Below, in pieces: positions 24,705 to 33,032 of a stretch of 64,000 nt of DNA. The stretch comes from JACVRW01 sp963764665. Its GTDB lineage: Bacteria > Actinomycetota > Thermoleophilia > Solirubrobacterales > Thermoleophilaceae. How positions within the stretch are numbered: the stretch's first letter is position 1; each line of letters opens with the position of its first letter. The notes beneath the pieces are model-generated. The model was not told the DNA's origin. It saw only the letters and a program-made list of their open reading frames with translations, and searched no databases. The stretch covers positions 62,001 to 126,000 of the forward strand of contig CAVXTL010000011.1 of the NCBI GenBank assembly GCA_963764665.1, given 5' to 3'. Both the position numbers and the translations under genes were made by a program.

Positions 24705-25166
24705 CCGTCGCGGCGCCCACGACCGAGGCCGCGGAGCTCGTGGCCTTCTTCCAGGAGGGCTGGAGGACCGGGGCCACCGACCCGGAGCGGTTCTACGCCC
24801 ACTTCGGCGCACGCTTCACGCCCGACTGCCTCCTGACCCAGCCGCTGGCGGCGCCTGGCGCGGGGACCCGAGGGCCTGCGGCAGCTGTTCGCGCCGCTGT
24901 TCCACGCGGTGCCGGACCTCAGGGTGGACGTGGTCAGGTGGGGCGCCACGGACGACGGCGCCCTGATCGAGATCCGGCTGCACGGCACGCTCGGCGGCCG
25001 GCCGCTCGCGTGGACGGCCGTCGACCGCCTGGTGCTCCGCGACGGCCTGATCGCCGAGCGCCACTCCTACTTCGATCCGCTCCCGCTGGCGCTGACGCTG
25101 CTCAGGCGCCCGCGGGCGAGCGCGGGGCTCATGCGCGCGCTGATCGCCGGAAGGAGGCGGGCGTGA
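24701..25166 (+). pseudogene. Second SnoaL-like protein, split by a 1-bp frameshift
   Basis: The first 50 residues (MTVAAPTTEAAELVAFFQEG onward, to CLLTQPLAAPG) are in one frame. The rest, GPEGLRQLFAPLFHAVPDLR and then VRWGATDDGALIEIRLHGTL to the TGA at 25164-25166, is in another. One missing base at about 24856-24866 (a GCGCGGGG run) explains it, giving about 154 residues once restored. As written, the first frame runs on into the hydrolase gene, producing an artificial 450-residue ORF. The ATG overlaps the stop of the preceding SnoaL gene. Confidence 0.75.
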
Positions 25167-26053
25167 GCACCGCGGAGCGGGCGCGCTGGCGCGCCCCGGC
25201 ACTCGGGACGCGGCGCGAGCTCGACCTCCCGCAGGGAAGGGTCACCGCCTACGAGGCCGGCTCGGGACCGCCGATCGTGTTCGTGCACGGCCTGCTCGTG
25301 AACGCGAACCTCTGGCGCAAGGTCGTGGCGGAGCTGTCGCCGGACTTCCGCTGCATCGCCCTGGACCTGCCGCTCGGCTCGCACCTGAGGCCGATGAACT
25401 CCGACGCCGACCTCAGCCCATACGGCCTGGCGGACCTGATCGCGGACGCGATCGAGGCACTCGGCCTCGACGAGGTGACGCTCGTGGGCAACGACAGCGG
25501 TGGCGCCCTCTCCCAGATCGTGGTCACCCGGCGCCCCGAGCGGATCGGCCGCCTGGTGCTCACCTCGTGCGACTACCGGGACAACTTCCCGCCCCCGATG
25601 TTCGCCTACTTCAAGCCGGCGGCTTCGATACCCGGGGCGTTCAAGGTGTTGATGGCGCCGATGCGCTTCCGGGCCCCGCGGCACCTGCCGTTCGCGTTCG
25701 GCTGGCTCGTCAAGCGCCCGATCGATCGCGACGCCGAGGACTCATACGTGCTTGCCGGCATGGCCGTGCCCGGAGTGACGGACGACGTGAAGAAGGTCGT
25801 CAAGGGCTTCCACAAGCGCTTCACCAACGAGGCGGCGGACCGGCTGGGCGAGTTCACCAAGCCGGCGCTGATCGCATGGTCGCGCGACGACCGCTTCTTC
25901 AAGCCGGCCCACGCCGAGGCGCTGGCCCGCGACCTCGGGAACGCGCGCCTCGAGTGGATCGAGGACGCGCGCACGTTCTCCTCCGAGGATCAGCCCGGCC
26001 GGCTGGCCGAGCTGATCGCCGGGTTCGTGCGTGAGCCGGTTCGTGTGACCTAG
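25163..26053 (+). CDS. Alpha/beta hydrolase with an Asp in the nucleophile position
   Basis: 296 residues, GTG start overlapping the SnoaL stop (GTGA) with AAGGAGG upstream. Oxyanion strand: IVFVHGLLVNANLWRKVV. The elbow is VGNDSGGALSQ: in the G-x-Nuc-x-G pattern the nucleophile is Asp, as in dehalogenases and epoxide hydrolases. A second Asp is in AWSRDDRFF (about 237). Where the catalytic His is expected the sequence reads ARTFSSEDQPGRLAEL, with Thr. So either the relay uses another residue or the enzyme is atypical. Third gene of the TetR-controlled operon. Confidence 0.85.
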   Translation: MSTAERARWRAPALGTRRELDLPQGRVTAYEAGSGPPIVFVHGLLVNANLWRKVVAELSPDFRCIALDLPLGSHLRPMNSDADLSPYGLADLIADAIEALGLDEVTLVGNDSGGALSQIVVTRRPERIGRLVLTSCDYRDNFPPPMFAYFKPAASIPGAFKVLMAPMRFRAPRHLPFAFGWLVKRPIDRDAEDSYVLAGMAVPGVTDDVKKVVKGFHKRFTNEAADRLGEFTKPALIAWSRDDRFFKPAHAEALARDLGNARLEWIEDARTFSSEDQPGRLAELIAGFVREPVRVT

Positions 26054-27213
26054 CCGAGCCGCTCGACGATCATCGCCTGGCCCTGCCCGCCGGCCACGCA
26101 CATGGTCTCGAGGCCGACCGTCTTGTCGTCCGTCTCGAGGCCGTTGATCAGCGTGGTCATGATGCGTGCTCCGGTCATGCCGAAGGGGTGGCCGAGCGCG
26201 ATCGCCCCGCCGTGCGGGTTCATCTTCTCGAGCGGGATGTCGCACTCGTCCATGATCGGGATGACCTGGGCGGCGAAGGCCTCGTTCAGCTCCACCTGAT
26301 CCACGTCCTCGATGGTCATGCCGGCGCGGTCGAGCACCTTCTTGATCGCGCCGATCGGGCCGACGCCCATGATCTCGGGCTCGATCCCGGCGGTGGCCGC
26401 CGTGACGATCCGGGCGCGCGGCGTGAGGCCGAGCTCGGCGGCCTTCGAGTCCGACATCACGAGCACCGCGGCCGCGCCATCGTTGAGCGGACACGAGTTG
26501 CCCGCGGTGACCTTGCCGTCGGGACGGAAGGCGGGCTCGAGCTGAGAGAGCTTCTCGAGCGTCGAGCTCGCTCGCGGCCCGTCGTCCTTGGACACCACCG
26601 TGCCGTCAGGCAGGGTGACCGGCACGATCTCGCGGTCGAAGAAGCCGTCCTCCTGCGACTTCACCGCCAGCTCCTGGGAGCGCTGGGCGTACTTGTCCAT
26701 GTCCGCCCGGCTGACCTCGTACTTGTCGGCCACGTTCTCGGCCGTCAGCCCCATCGAGATGTACGCGTTCGGGTCGCCGTTCTTGCCCTGGAGATGCTCG
26801 TTCTGGTCGGCCTCGCCGGCGGCCTCGGTGCGCTCGTTGTAGCGCGAGACCCACTCCACGCCGGCGGCGATGTAGGCGTCGCCCTGCCCGGCCGTGACAG
26901 CGTTGGCGGCGGCGCGGATCGACTCGAGGCTCGAGGCGCAGTAGCGCGAGATCGTCGCGCCGGTGACGCCCACCGGGAGCCGCTCGGAGAGCAGCGACAC
27001 GATGCGCGCGATGTTGAAGGCCTGGAGCCCCTGCGGCATGCCGCACCCCATGTAGAGGTCCTCGATGAGCGCCGGGTCCACATCCGGGTTGCGCTCGAGG
27101 AGCGAGTCGACGATGAAGGCGCCCATCTCGTCGGGGCGCAGCTGGGCAAGCGAGCCCTTGAAGGCGCGCCCGATGGGCGTGCGGACGGCATCGACGATCA
27201 CTGCTTCGGGCAT
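26050..27213 (-). CDS. Acetyl-CoA acyltransferase (thiolase)
   Basis: 387 residues. Active-site Cys92 is in ISRYCASSLESIRAAANAV. The other catalytic residues lie in NPHGGAIALGHPFGMTGAR (His) and ETMCVAGGQGQAMIVERLG (Cys) near the C-terminus, and NEAFAAQ is conserved. It carries out thiolytic cleavage of 3-ketoacyl-CoA or the reverse condensation. The ATG at 27211-27213 has AGGAG 8 nt upstream. It is followed upstream by an SDR likely to make the preceding ketone, so the pair looks like two steps of fatty-acid or branched-chain beta-oxidation. Its stop shares a CTAG with the convergent hydrolase. Confidence 0.93.
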   Translation of the reverse strand: MPEAVIVDAVRTPIGRAFKGSLAQLRPDEMGAFIVDSLLERNPDVDPALIEDLYMGCGMPQGLQAFNIARIVSLLSERLPVGVTGATISRYCASSLESIRAAANAVTAGQGDAYIAAGVEWVSRYNERTEAAGEADQNEHLQGKNGDPNAYISMGLTAENVADKYEVSRADMDKYAQRSQELAVKSQEDGFFDREIVPVTLPDGTVVSKDDGPRASSTLEKLSQLEPAFRPDGKVTAGNSCPLNDGAAAVLVMSDSKAAELGLTPRARIVTAATAGIEPEIMGVGPIGAIKKVLDRAGMTIEDVDQVELNEAFAAQVIPIMDECDIPLEKMNPHGGAIALGHPFGMTGARIMTTLINGLETDDKTVGLETMCVAGGQGQAMIVERLG

Positions 27214-27266
27214 TCGTTCATCTCCTGTGGCGACGGATGGGACCGGAAGGAATCTTCCGCGAAACG

Positions 27267-28031
27267 CTACCGAGGCGCCATACGCAGGGCGCCGTCGAGA
27301 CGGATTGTCTCGCCGTTGAGCATCTGGTTCTCGGCGATGTGGCAGGCCAGGCGGGCGTACTCGTCGGGCTGCCCGAGCCTGGAGGGGAAGGGGATCTGTG
27401 CTCCGAGCGCCTGGCGCGCGTCCTCGGGAAGCGCGGCCAGGAGCGGGGTGTCGAACAGGCCCGGCGCGATCGTGCAGACGCGGATGCCGATCCGCGAGAG
27501 GTCGCGGGCGGCGGGCAGCGTGAGGCCCACCACCCCGCCCTTCGAGGCGGCGTAGGCGGTCTGGCCGATCTGGCCGTCGAACGCGGCGATCGACGCGGTC
27601 ATCACGACCACGCCACGCTCGCCGTCGGCATCCGGCTCGCCGGCGGCCATCGCGGCGGCGCCGAGGCGCAGCACGTTGAACGTGCCGATCAGGTTCACGC
27701 GCACCACGGTCTCGAAGGGGGCCAGCTGGGCGGGGCCCTGCTTCCCGACGGTGCGCTCGGCCCAGCCGATCCCGGCGCACGACACGACCATGCGAAGACC
27801 CCCGAGCGCCTCCACGGCGCCGGCCACGGCGGCCTCCACCTCGGCCTCGGCGGTCACGTCGGCCTGGTGCGAAACGGCGCCCTCGAGCTCCTCCGCCAGC
27901 GCGGCGGCGCGCTCGCCGTCGCGGTCCACCACGGCCACGCGGGCGCCGCGAGCCGTGAGCTCGCGCGCGGTGGCGGCCCCGAGGCCGGAGGCTCCGCCGG
28001 CCACGAGCACGCCGATTCCGTCGAGCTTCAT
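27267..28031 (-). CDS. SDR oxidoreductase, 3-hydroxyacyl-CoA dehydrogenase type 2-like
   Basis: 254 residues. NAD-binding motif AGGASGLGAATA (about 11-22); Asp of VVDRDGERAA favours NAD(H). NAG is replaced by CAGIG (about 87). The catalytic Tyr-Lys is YAASKGG after a Ser in MTASIAAF. The ending NGETIRLDGALRMAPR and the segment GIRVCTIAPGLFDTPLL are typical of the human HSD17B10-like subgroup, which oxidises 3-hydroxyacyl-CoA and 2-methyl-3-hydroxybutyryl-CoA. It lies 53 bp upstream of thiolase in the same direction. A TAGCCT box sits 9 nt before the ATG. Confidence 0.88.
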   Translation of the reverse strand: MKLDGIGVLVAGGASGLGAATARELTARGARVAVVDRDGERAAALAEELEGAVSHQADVTAEAEVEAAVAGAVEALGGLRMVVSCAGIGWAERTVGKQGPAQLAPFETVVRVNLIGTFNVLRLGAAAMAAGEPDADGERGVVVMTASIAAFDGQIGQTAYAASKGGVVGLTLPAARDLSRIGIRVCTIAPGLFDTPLLAALPEDARQALGAQIPFPSRLGQPDEYARLACHIAENQMLNGETIRLDGALRMAPR

Positions 28032-28040
28032 CGGCCGAGC

Positions 28041-28046
28041 AGGCTA
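28041..28046 (-). promoter_or_regulatory. -10 box of the SDR-thiolase operon (leaderless)
   Basis: TAGCCT on the minus strand, 9 nt before the SDR ATG at 28031. Confidence 0.5.
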
Positions 28047-28097
28047 CCCGACGGCCACTCTGCTCAAGCCGGCGGGTCAGTTGTCGACACAAACACC

Positions 28098-29351
28098 ATG
28101 ACCACGCGCACGGCCACTCGCTCCGCCCTTCTGGAGCTCCTCGCGAGCGGAGAGCTCAGGGCGGCCTATCAGCCGATCGTGGCGCTCGCCGACATGGAGG
28201 TCATCGGCTACGAGGCGCTGGTCCGCGGCCCCGCCGGGTCGGGGCTCGAGCGGCCGGACCAGCTGTTCGGCGCCGCGGCGGTGGCCAATCTCGCCACCGA
28301 CCTGGACGAGGCTTGCCGCGAGGCGGCCGTGACGGGGGCGCTCGACGCCGGGTTCAACCCCGCCAGCACCCTCTTCGTGAACGTGGAGGCATCGACGCTC
28401 GACGAGGACCGCCGCTTCCAGCCGGAGGCCGAGGAGGCGGTGCTCGACGGCCGGCTACGTGTGATGGTCGAGCTGACCGAGCGTGCGCTGACGGCGCGGC
28501 CGCGGGAGCTCTTCGAGCTCGTGCGCTGGCTGCGCCGGCGCGGCTTCGGGATCGCCCTCGACGACGTGGGCATCGACGACGGGTCGCTCGCGCTCATGCC
28601 GCTGATCGCGCCGGACGTGATCAAGCTGGACATGAGCCTCACCCGCCGCCGCCCCGACGCCGACCTGGCGCGCGTGGTCCACGCCGTGCAGGCGGAGGCC
28701 GAGCGCACCGGGGCCGCCGTGGTGGCCGAGGGCATCGAGACCGACGAGCACCTTCAGCGCGCGATCGCGCTCGGCGCCCGTTTCGGGCAGGGCTGGCTGT
28801 TCGGCCGTCCCGGGCCGCTGCCCGAGCAGCTCGGCGCTCCCGCCACGCGGGCGCCGATCTCCGGCCGCCGCCTCGAGCCGTCCGCGCCCAGCCCGTTCAC
28901 GGTCGTCGCGGCCGAGCGCTCCACGATCGTCGGCGACAAGCCGCTGTTGCTCTCCTTCTCCCGCCAGCTCGAGGCGCGCGCCGTGGGCCTCGACCGCGAG
29001 GTCGTGGTGCTGGCCACCTTCCAGGATGAGCGCTTCTTCACGGAGCTGTCCGCGCAGCGCTACCGCGAGCTGGCGCAGCGGGCCGTGCTGGTGGGCGCCT
29101 TCGGCGTCGGGATGTCGGCGAGCCCGGTGCCGGGCGTGCGCGGCGTGTCCATCCAGGAGAGCGAGGCGCTCCGCGGAGAGTGGAACGTGATCGTGATGTC
29201 GCCGCATTTCTCGGCGGCGTTCGTGGGCATGGACCTGGGGGACGACGGCCCGGACCACTCGCGCAGGTTCGAGTTCGCGATCACGCACGACCGCGATCTG
29301 GTGATCGAGGCGGCGCGGACGCTCCTGCTCAGGACGGCGCGCTCTACCTGA
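28098..29351 (+). CDS. EAL-domain protein with C-terminal DICT-like sensor
   Basis: 417 residues, soluble. The EAL domain (about 10-245) keeps its metal and catalytic residues by eye: EAL in YEALVRG (about 37), Asn in VNVEAS (about 94), VELTE, DD in ALDDVG (about 154), IKLD and AEGIET. It could therefore hydrolyse c-di-GMP. The C-terminal part (about 265-400), with SPFTVVAAERSTIVGDKPLL and NVIVMSPHFSAAFVGMDLGD, resembles the DICT domain, a presumed sensor found next to EAL and GGDEF modules. It converges on egtB with an 8-bp overlap. Confidence 0.85.
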   Translation: MTTRTATRSALLELLASGELRAAYQPIVALADMEVIGYEALVRGPAGSGLERPDQLFGAAAVANLATDLDEACREAAVTGALDAGFNPASTLFVNVEASTLDEDRRFQPEAEEAVLDGRLRVMVELTERALTARPRELFELVRWLRRRGFGIALDDVGIDDGSLALMPLIAPDVIKLDMSLTRRRPDADLARVVHAVQAEAERTGAAVVAEGIETDEHLQRAIALGARFGQGWLFGRPGPLPEQLGAPATRAPISGRRLEPSAPSPFTVVAAERSTIVGDKPLLLSFSRQLEARAVGLDREVVVLATFQDERFFTELSAQRYRELAQRAVLVGAFGVGMSASPVPGVRGVSIQESEALRGEWNVIVMSPHFSAAFVGMDLGDDGPDHSRRFEFAITHDRDLVIEAARTLLLRTARST

Positions 29352-30588
29352 GCGCCTGCGCGCACCGGAAGCCGGCGAAGATCTGGCGCCGCTGCGGCAG
29401 GTCCCAGTTGCGGAAGGTCCGGCGCGCCACGGCAGGGCGCGTGGCCCAGGAGGCGCCCCTCAGCACCCGGTGGCCGCTGTGGAAGAACACCTCCGAGTAC
29501 TCGCGGTAGGGGAACGGGGCGAAGCCCGGGTAGCCGCGGAACTCGGTCGCGGTCCACTCCCAGCAGTCGCCCACGAACGGCCCGGCGGGCCCGGGGCCGA
29601 ACCGGAGCTGGTCGAGGTGGCCGTGCTCGTCGCCGGCCACGCTGGCGGAATGCTCCCATTCCGCCTCGCTCGGCAGGCGCGCGCCGCGCCAGCGGGCGAA
29701 GGCGTCGGCCTCGAACCAGGACACGTGCATGACGGGTAGCTCGGGCTCGAGCTCGACCTCGCGGTCGAACCTGCGGATTACCTCCTCGGGCGTCCAGTAG
29801 AGCGGCCGCTCCCAGCGCTCGCGGAGCCGGTGGGTCCAGCCCTCCTCCGACCACAGCTCCTCGCGCTGGTAGCCGTCGTCCTCGATGAACTCCAGGTAGG
29901 CCGCGTTCGTCACCGGCGCGCGGTCGATCGCGAACGGGGCCAGCTCCACCAGGTGCCGCGGCCGCTCGTTGTCGTACACGAAGCCCGGTCCCGCGTGGCC
30001 CAGCTCCACGGGCCCGCCGGGCCAGGTGAGCGTGCCGGTCGCGGCCGCTCCGGTCACCGCGGGCCGCTCTGGGGCGAAGGCGCCGGAATCGGCGAGCTGG
30101 AGGGTCTGGAGCATCGTCTCGTCGTGCTGGTGCTCGTGCTGGGCCACCAGCTGCCACACGTGGTGGTCGGGGCCGATCGCGTCCAGGACCTCCAGCGAGC
30201 GCTCGCGCACGGCTTCCATGTAGCCGAGTGCCTCGGCGCGCCGGAGGTAGGGCGCCTGCCCGCGCTCCGACCGCGGAGTATCGAACGCGTCGTACAGCTC
30301 GGCCAGGTCCGGGCGCAGCAGGTCGAGCCCGCCGGTGCGGTGGCACACCCACACGTCCTCGTACGCGGCGATGTGGCCGAGGTCCCACGCCAGCGGGCTC
30401 ATCAGCGGGTCGTGCACCCGGTCGAGGTCCGGGTCGCTCACCGGCTCCACGAGGTGGAGCGTGCGCTCGCGGGCTTCCGCGAGAAGCGCCTCGACCCCTC
30501 CGGGGGGCGCTGCTGTCTCGGGCTCTACCGAGCCGGCTACTCGCTCACGCGCTCGACGAGGAACGAGATGCGCACCAGCGCACGCCAC
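29344..30588 (-). CDS. egtB: Ergothioneine biosynthesis sulfoxide synthase EgtB
   Basis: The N-terminal DinB-like domain has DLGHIAAYED and the metal cluster QHEHQHDETML. The C-terminal formylglycine-generating-enzyme-like domain has WEWTATEF and RVLRGASWATRP, RTFRNWDLPQRRQIFAGFRC. EgtB is a non-haem iron enzyme that joins gamma-glutamylcysteine to trimethylhistidine. The start is uncertain: homology begins at about 30490, but no ATG, GTG or TTG lies in frame between there and the dodecin stop. The first upstream candidate is the GTG at 30586-30588, inside dodecin (414 residues). No egtD or egtC is seen in the window. Confidence 0.9.
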   Translation of the reverse strand: MACAGAHLVPRRARERVAGSVEPETAAPPGGVEALLAEARERTLHLVEPVSDPDLDRVHDPLMSPLAWDLGHIAAYEDVWVCHRTGGLDLLRPDLAELYDAFDTPRSERGQAPYLRRAEALGYMEAVRERSLEVLDAIGPDHHVWQLVAQHEHQHDETMLQTLQLADSGAFAPERPAVTGAAATGTLTWPGGPVELGHAGPGFVYDNERPRHLVELAPFAIDRAPVTNAAYLEFIEDDGYQREELWSEEGWTHRLRERWERPLYWTPEEVIRRFDREVELEPELPVMHVSWFEADAFARWRGARLPSEAEWEHSASVAGDEHGHLDQLRFGPGPAGPFVGDCWEWTATEFRGYPGFAPFPYREYSEVFFHSGHRVLRGASWATRPAVARRTFRNWDLPQRRQIFAGFRCAQALR

Positions 30589-30743
30589 TCGTCGAGGTTG
30601 TCGCCGCGCAGTCCGGTGGACACCACGTCCACGGCCTTGATGTTCCGAAGTGACTGGCGTGCGTCGTCGAGCGCGGCCTTGACCGCTCCGTCCGAGCTCT
30701 CGGGCGAGCTGCCCACGACCTCGATGATCTTGGTTACCGCCAT
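30537..30743 (-). CDS. Dodecin
   Basis: 68 residues: MAVTKIIEVVGSSPES, then AVKAALDDARQSLRNIKAVD and RISFLVERVSE. This is the beta-alpha-beta-beta dodecin fold, which forms hollow dodecamers that store flavins or CoA. The Trp that stacks on flavin in canonical dodecins (as in LDWFEV of mycobacteria) is absent; the site reads VDVVSTG, as in a common variant group. The gene overlaps the probable start of egtB, so the two are likely cotranscribed. A short hairpin (GGCTC/GAGCC) lies just after the stop. Confidence 0.88.
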   Translation of the reverse strand: MAVTKIIEVVGSSPESSDGAVKAALDDARQSLRNIKAVDVVSTGLRGDNLDEWRALVRISFLVERVSE

Positions 30744-30815
30744 GGCTCTCCTTCCGCGGGGTGACCGGGTTCCGGTCCGTGCGGGGTGAACCTACACGGG
30801 CCCGGTGGCAGCGTG

Positions 30816-30821
30816 TAGGTT
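30816..30821 (+). promoter_or_regulatory. -10 box of the membrane protein-glpX pair (leaderless)
   Basis: TAGGTT, 7 nt before the ATG at 30829. Confidence 0.45.
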
Positions 30822-30828
30822 CCCTTCG

Positions 30829-31335
30829 ATGGAAGCTTCGAGGGCGGAGCGGAAGGGCGGGTACCTCGACTTCGGGCGGCTCACCCCCGGCGAGTACATG
30901 GGCATGGGCGCGGCCGTGGTGCTGGTCCTGTCGCTGTTCCTCCCGTGGTTCACCACCAGCAGCTCGAACCCGAACTCCTCGCTCGGCGGAGGGGAGATCG
31001 CGGGCGGCGACAGCGCCACCGCGTGGCAGGTGTTCTCGACGCTCGACCTGCTGCTCGTGGCGGCTGGCAGCGCGCCGTTCATCCTCGCCTGGATCATCGC
31101 CCGCGGGCACAGCCTCACCTGGAAGCCCGGCGAGGTGACGATGGTGGTGGGCATGACCGCCTTCGTCCTGATCCTCTGCAACGGCATCATTCTCGGCCGG
31201 CCCGGCGACAGCGTGGAGATCGGGCTCGCCATCGGCTACTTCGTGGGACTGCTCGCGTCCGCCGGCATGCTCGCCGCCGGATACCTGCGGCAGGCGCTTT
31301 ACACCACGGCGCGCAAGCCGCCGGGCGTGATCTAG
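30829..31335 (+). CDS. Four-helix membrane protein of unknown function
   Basis: 168 residues. A short cytoplasmic N-terminus is followed by four hydrophobic helices (about 25-43, 72-92, 100-118, 128-150). A Ser/Gly-rich loop (TTSSSNPNSSLGGGE) lies between the first two. No known family is recognised. It ends 4 bp before glpX in the same direction and is probably cotranscribed with it, but no functional link is evident. Confidence 0.7.
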   Translation: MEASRAERKGGYLDFGRLTPGEYMGMGAAVVLVLSLFLPWFTTSSSNPNSSLGGGEIAGGDSATAWQVFSTLDLLLVAAGSAPFILAWIIARGHSLTWKPGEVTMVVGMTAFVLILCNGIILGRPGDSVEIGLAIGYFVGLLASAGMLAAGYLRQALYTTARKPPGVI

Positions 31336-31339
31336 GACG

Positions 31340-32365
31340 ATGGCCGACGCAGCCGCCGCCCCGCCCGCCGGCGCCGGTTCGGCACGCCCGGACCGCAACC
31401 TCGCGATGGAGCTGGTCCGGACCACGGAGTACGCGGCGCTGGCCTGCGCCCGCTGGATCGGCCGCGGGGAGAAGGAGTCGGCCGACGGCGCCGCCGTAGA
31501 CGCCATGCGCCTGATGCTGGACACGGTCTCGATGGACGGCCGGGTCGTGATCGGCGAGGGCGAGAAGGACGAGGCGCCGATGCTCTACAACGGCGAGACC
31601 ATCGGCGACGGCACGCCGCCCCAGGTGGACATAGCCGTCGATCCGCTCGAGGGCACGGAGCTGTGCGCCAAGGGCCTGCCCAACGCCATCGCCACCATCG
31701 CGCTGTCGGAGCGCGGCACCATGTTCGACCCGGGCCCGTGCGTCTACATGCTGAAGATGGCCACCTCGCGCGACATGGCCCACCTGCTCGACCTCGACCG
31801 CCCGCTCCCCGAGACGCTCCAGCTGATGGCGAAGGAGAAGGGCGTGGGGGTGGGCGACATCGTCGTGATCATGCTCGACCGCCCGCGCCACGACGAGGCG
31901 ATGGCCGAGATCCGCAAGGTCGGCGCCCGCATCCGGCTGATCCCGCACGGCGACGTGTCGGCGGCGCTCGCGGCGGTCACCCAGGGCTCGCCGGTGGACC
32001 TCCTCTACGGCATCGGCGGAACTCCCGAGGGCGTGCTCGCCGCGGCGGCCATCAAGTGCACGGGCGGCCAGATCGTGGGGCGGCTGTGGCCGCGCGACGC
32101 CGAGGAGCGCAGCGCCGCGCTCGAGGCCGGCTACGACCTGGACGAGGTGCTCGACACCAAACGGCTCGTGTCCGGCGACGACGTGCACTTCGCCGCCACC
32201 GGCGTGACCGCGGGCGAGATGCTCGACGGCGTCCAGTACATCGGCCCCGAGGGGGCCACCACCGAGTCGATCTCGATGCGCTCCCGCTCGGGCACGGTGC
32301 GGACCATCACGGCCCGCCACGACCGGGCGAAGCTGCGCGAGATCACCTCGGAACGGCTCGGCTAG
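31340..32365 (+). CDS. glpX: Fructose-1,6-bisphosphatase class II
   Basis: 341 residues. Class II signatures: VIGEGEKDEAPML (about 72-84), DIAVDPLEGTELCAKG (about 97-112) with the metal-binding Asp and Glu, LYGIGGTPEGVLAAAA (about 222-237), and TARHDRAKLREI near the end. It removes the 1-phosphate of fructose-1,6-bisphosphate in gluconeogenesis. GlpX is the main or only FBPase in many actinobacteria. Its last 23 bp overlap the convergent unknown gene. Confidence 0.95.
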   Translation: MADAAAAPPAGAGSARPDRNLAMELVRTTEYAALACARWIGRGEKESADGAAVDAMRLMLDTVSMDGRVVIGEGEKDEAPMLYNGETIGDGTPPQVDIAVDPLEGTELCAKGLPNAIATIALSERGTMFDPGPCVYMLKMATSRDMAHLLDLDRPLPETLQLMAKEKGVGVGDIVVIMLDRPRHDEAMAEIRKVGARIRLIPHGDVSAALAAVTQGSPVDLLYGIGGTPEGVLAAAAIKCTGGQIVGRLWPRDAEERSAALEAGYDLDEVLDTKRLVSGDDVHFAATGVTAGEMLDGVQYIGPEGATTESISMRSRSGTVRTITARHDRAKLREITSERLG

Positions 32366-33032
32366 GCGCCTCGCTCCGCTCGGGGCTCGCGAGCGCCCCG
32401 ACGGACGACTCCACCAGGTCCAGGTTCGCCAGCGAGCGCAGGAACGCGTGCGTGACGAGCACGTGGATGCGGAGCTGGGTCTCGTTGTAGATCAGCCGGC
32501 CGACCCTGGAGAACCAGCCCCAGCCGGCGATCATCGGATAGAAGTTCATGACCTCGGACGAGATCGTGATCGTGGCGTCCTCACTCGCGCCGTCATCGTC
32601 GGGCGGGCGGCGCACCGAGAGGCGCAGATACCCGCGCGTGCGCCCCGACGGGGCCACGAGCAGGCCCTTCTCGATCGGCCACGAGACCGTCCCTCCATTG
32701 GCCCCGATCTCGTACTCCGGCTTGTGGAAGCGCAGCAGCACGAACGGCCGTGTCAGGAACACCACCTCGCGCGCGTCGTCGGTGTAGTGGATGCGGAGCA
32801 GCCCGAGCGAGAAGCGCGTGAGGAAGCGCCAGTACGTGGCGGCCAGCCGCTCCAGGTACTCGGCCGACCAGATCCGGTCGAGCTCCGAGCGCGGCAGGCT
32901 CACCTCCGCCTCCTGCCTGCTGCCGATGCTGCCGTCGGCCGCGTAGTCCGAGCGCGGCACGCGCACGATCTGCACGCGCGCCTGGGCGCGGCGGTGGCGC
33001 TCGAGCAGCCGGCGCGGGTCGCGCGGCCTCAC
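32343..33032 (-). CDS. Unknown protein coupled to moeA
   Basis: 229 residues, not recognised. The N-terminus is very basic. The middle has paired aromatic and basic segments: YLERLAATYWRFLTRFSLGL, REVVFLTRPFVLLRFHKPEY and GLLVAPSGRTRGYLRL. No clear transmembrane helix is seen, though RFSLGLLRIHY is amphipathic. It starts at a GTG that overlaps the moeA stop (GTGA), so it is cotranslated with moeA. This is a weak hint of a role near molybdenum cofactor; the link may be incidental. Confidence 0.65.
   Translation of the reverse strand: MRPRDPRRLLERHRRAQARVQIVRVPRSDYAADGSIGSRQEAEVSLPRSELDRIWSAEYLERLAATYWRFLTRFSLGLLRIHYTDDAREVVFLTRPFVLLRFHKPEYEIGANGGTVSWPIEKGLLVAPSGRTRGYLRLSVRRPPDDDGASEDATITISSEVMNFYPMIAGWGWFSRVGRLIYNETQLRIHVLVTHAFLRSLANLDLVESSVGALASPERSEAPSRAVPR

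Noticed and set aside
24701..26053. A 450-residue SnoaL-hydrolase fusion
   Set aside because: The middle part translates to Arg-rich junk and the real SnoaL C-terminus is in another frame; it is a frameshift artefact.
30518..30540. A possible sixth copy of the hairpin repeat (ACCGAGCCGGCTAC)
   Set aside because: Only the central bases match; flanks and the 9-bp stem are absent.
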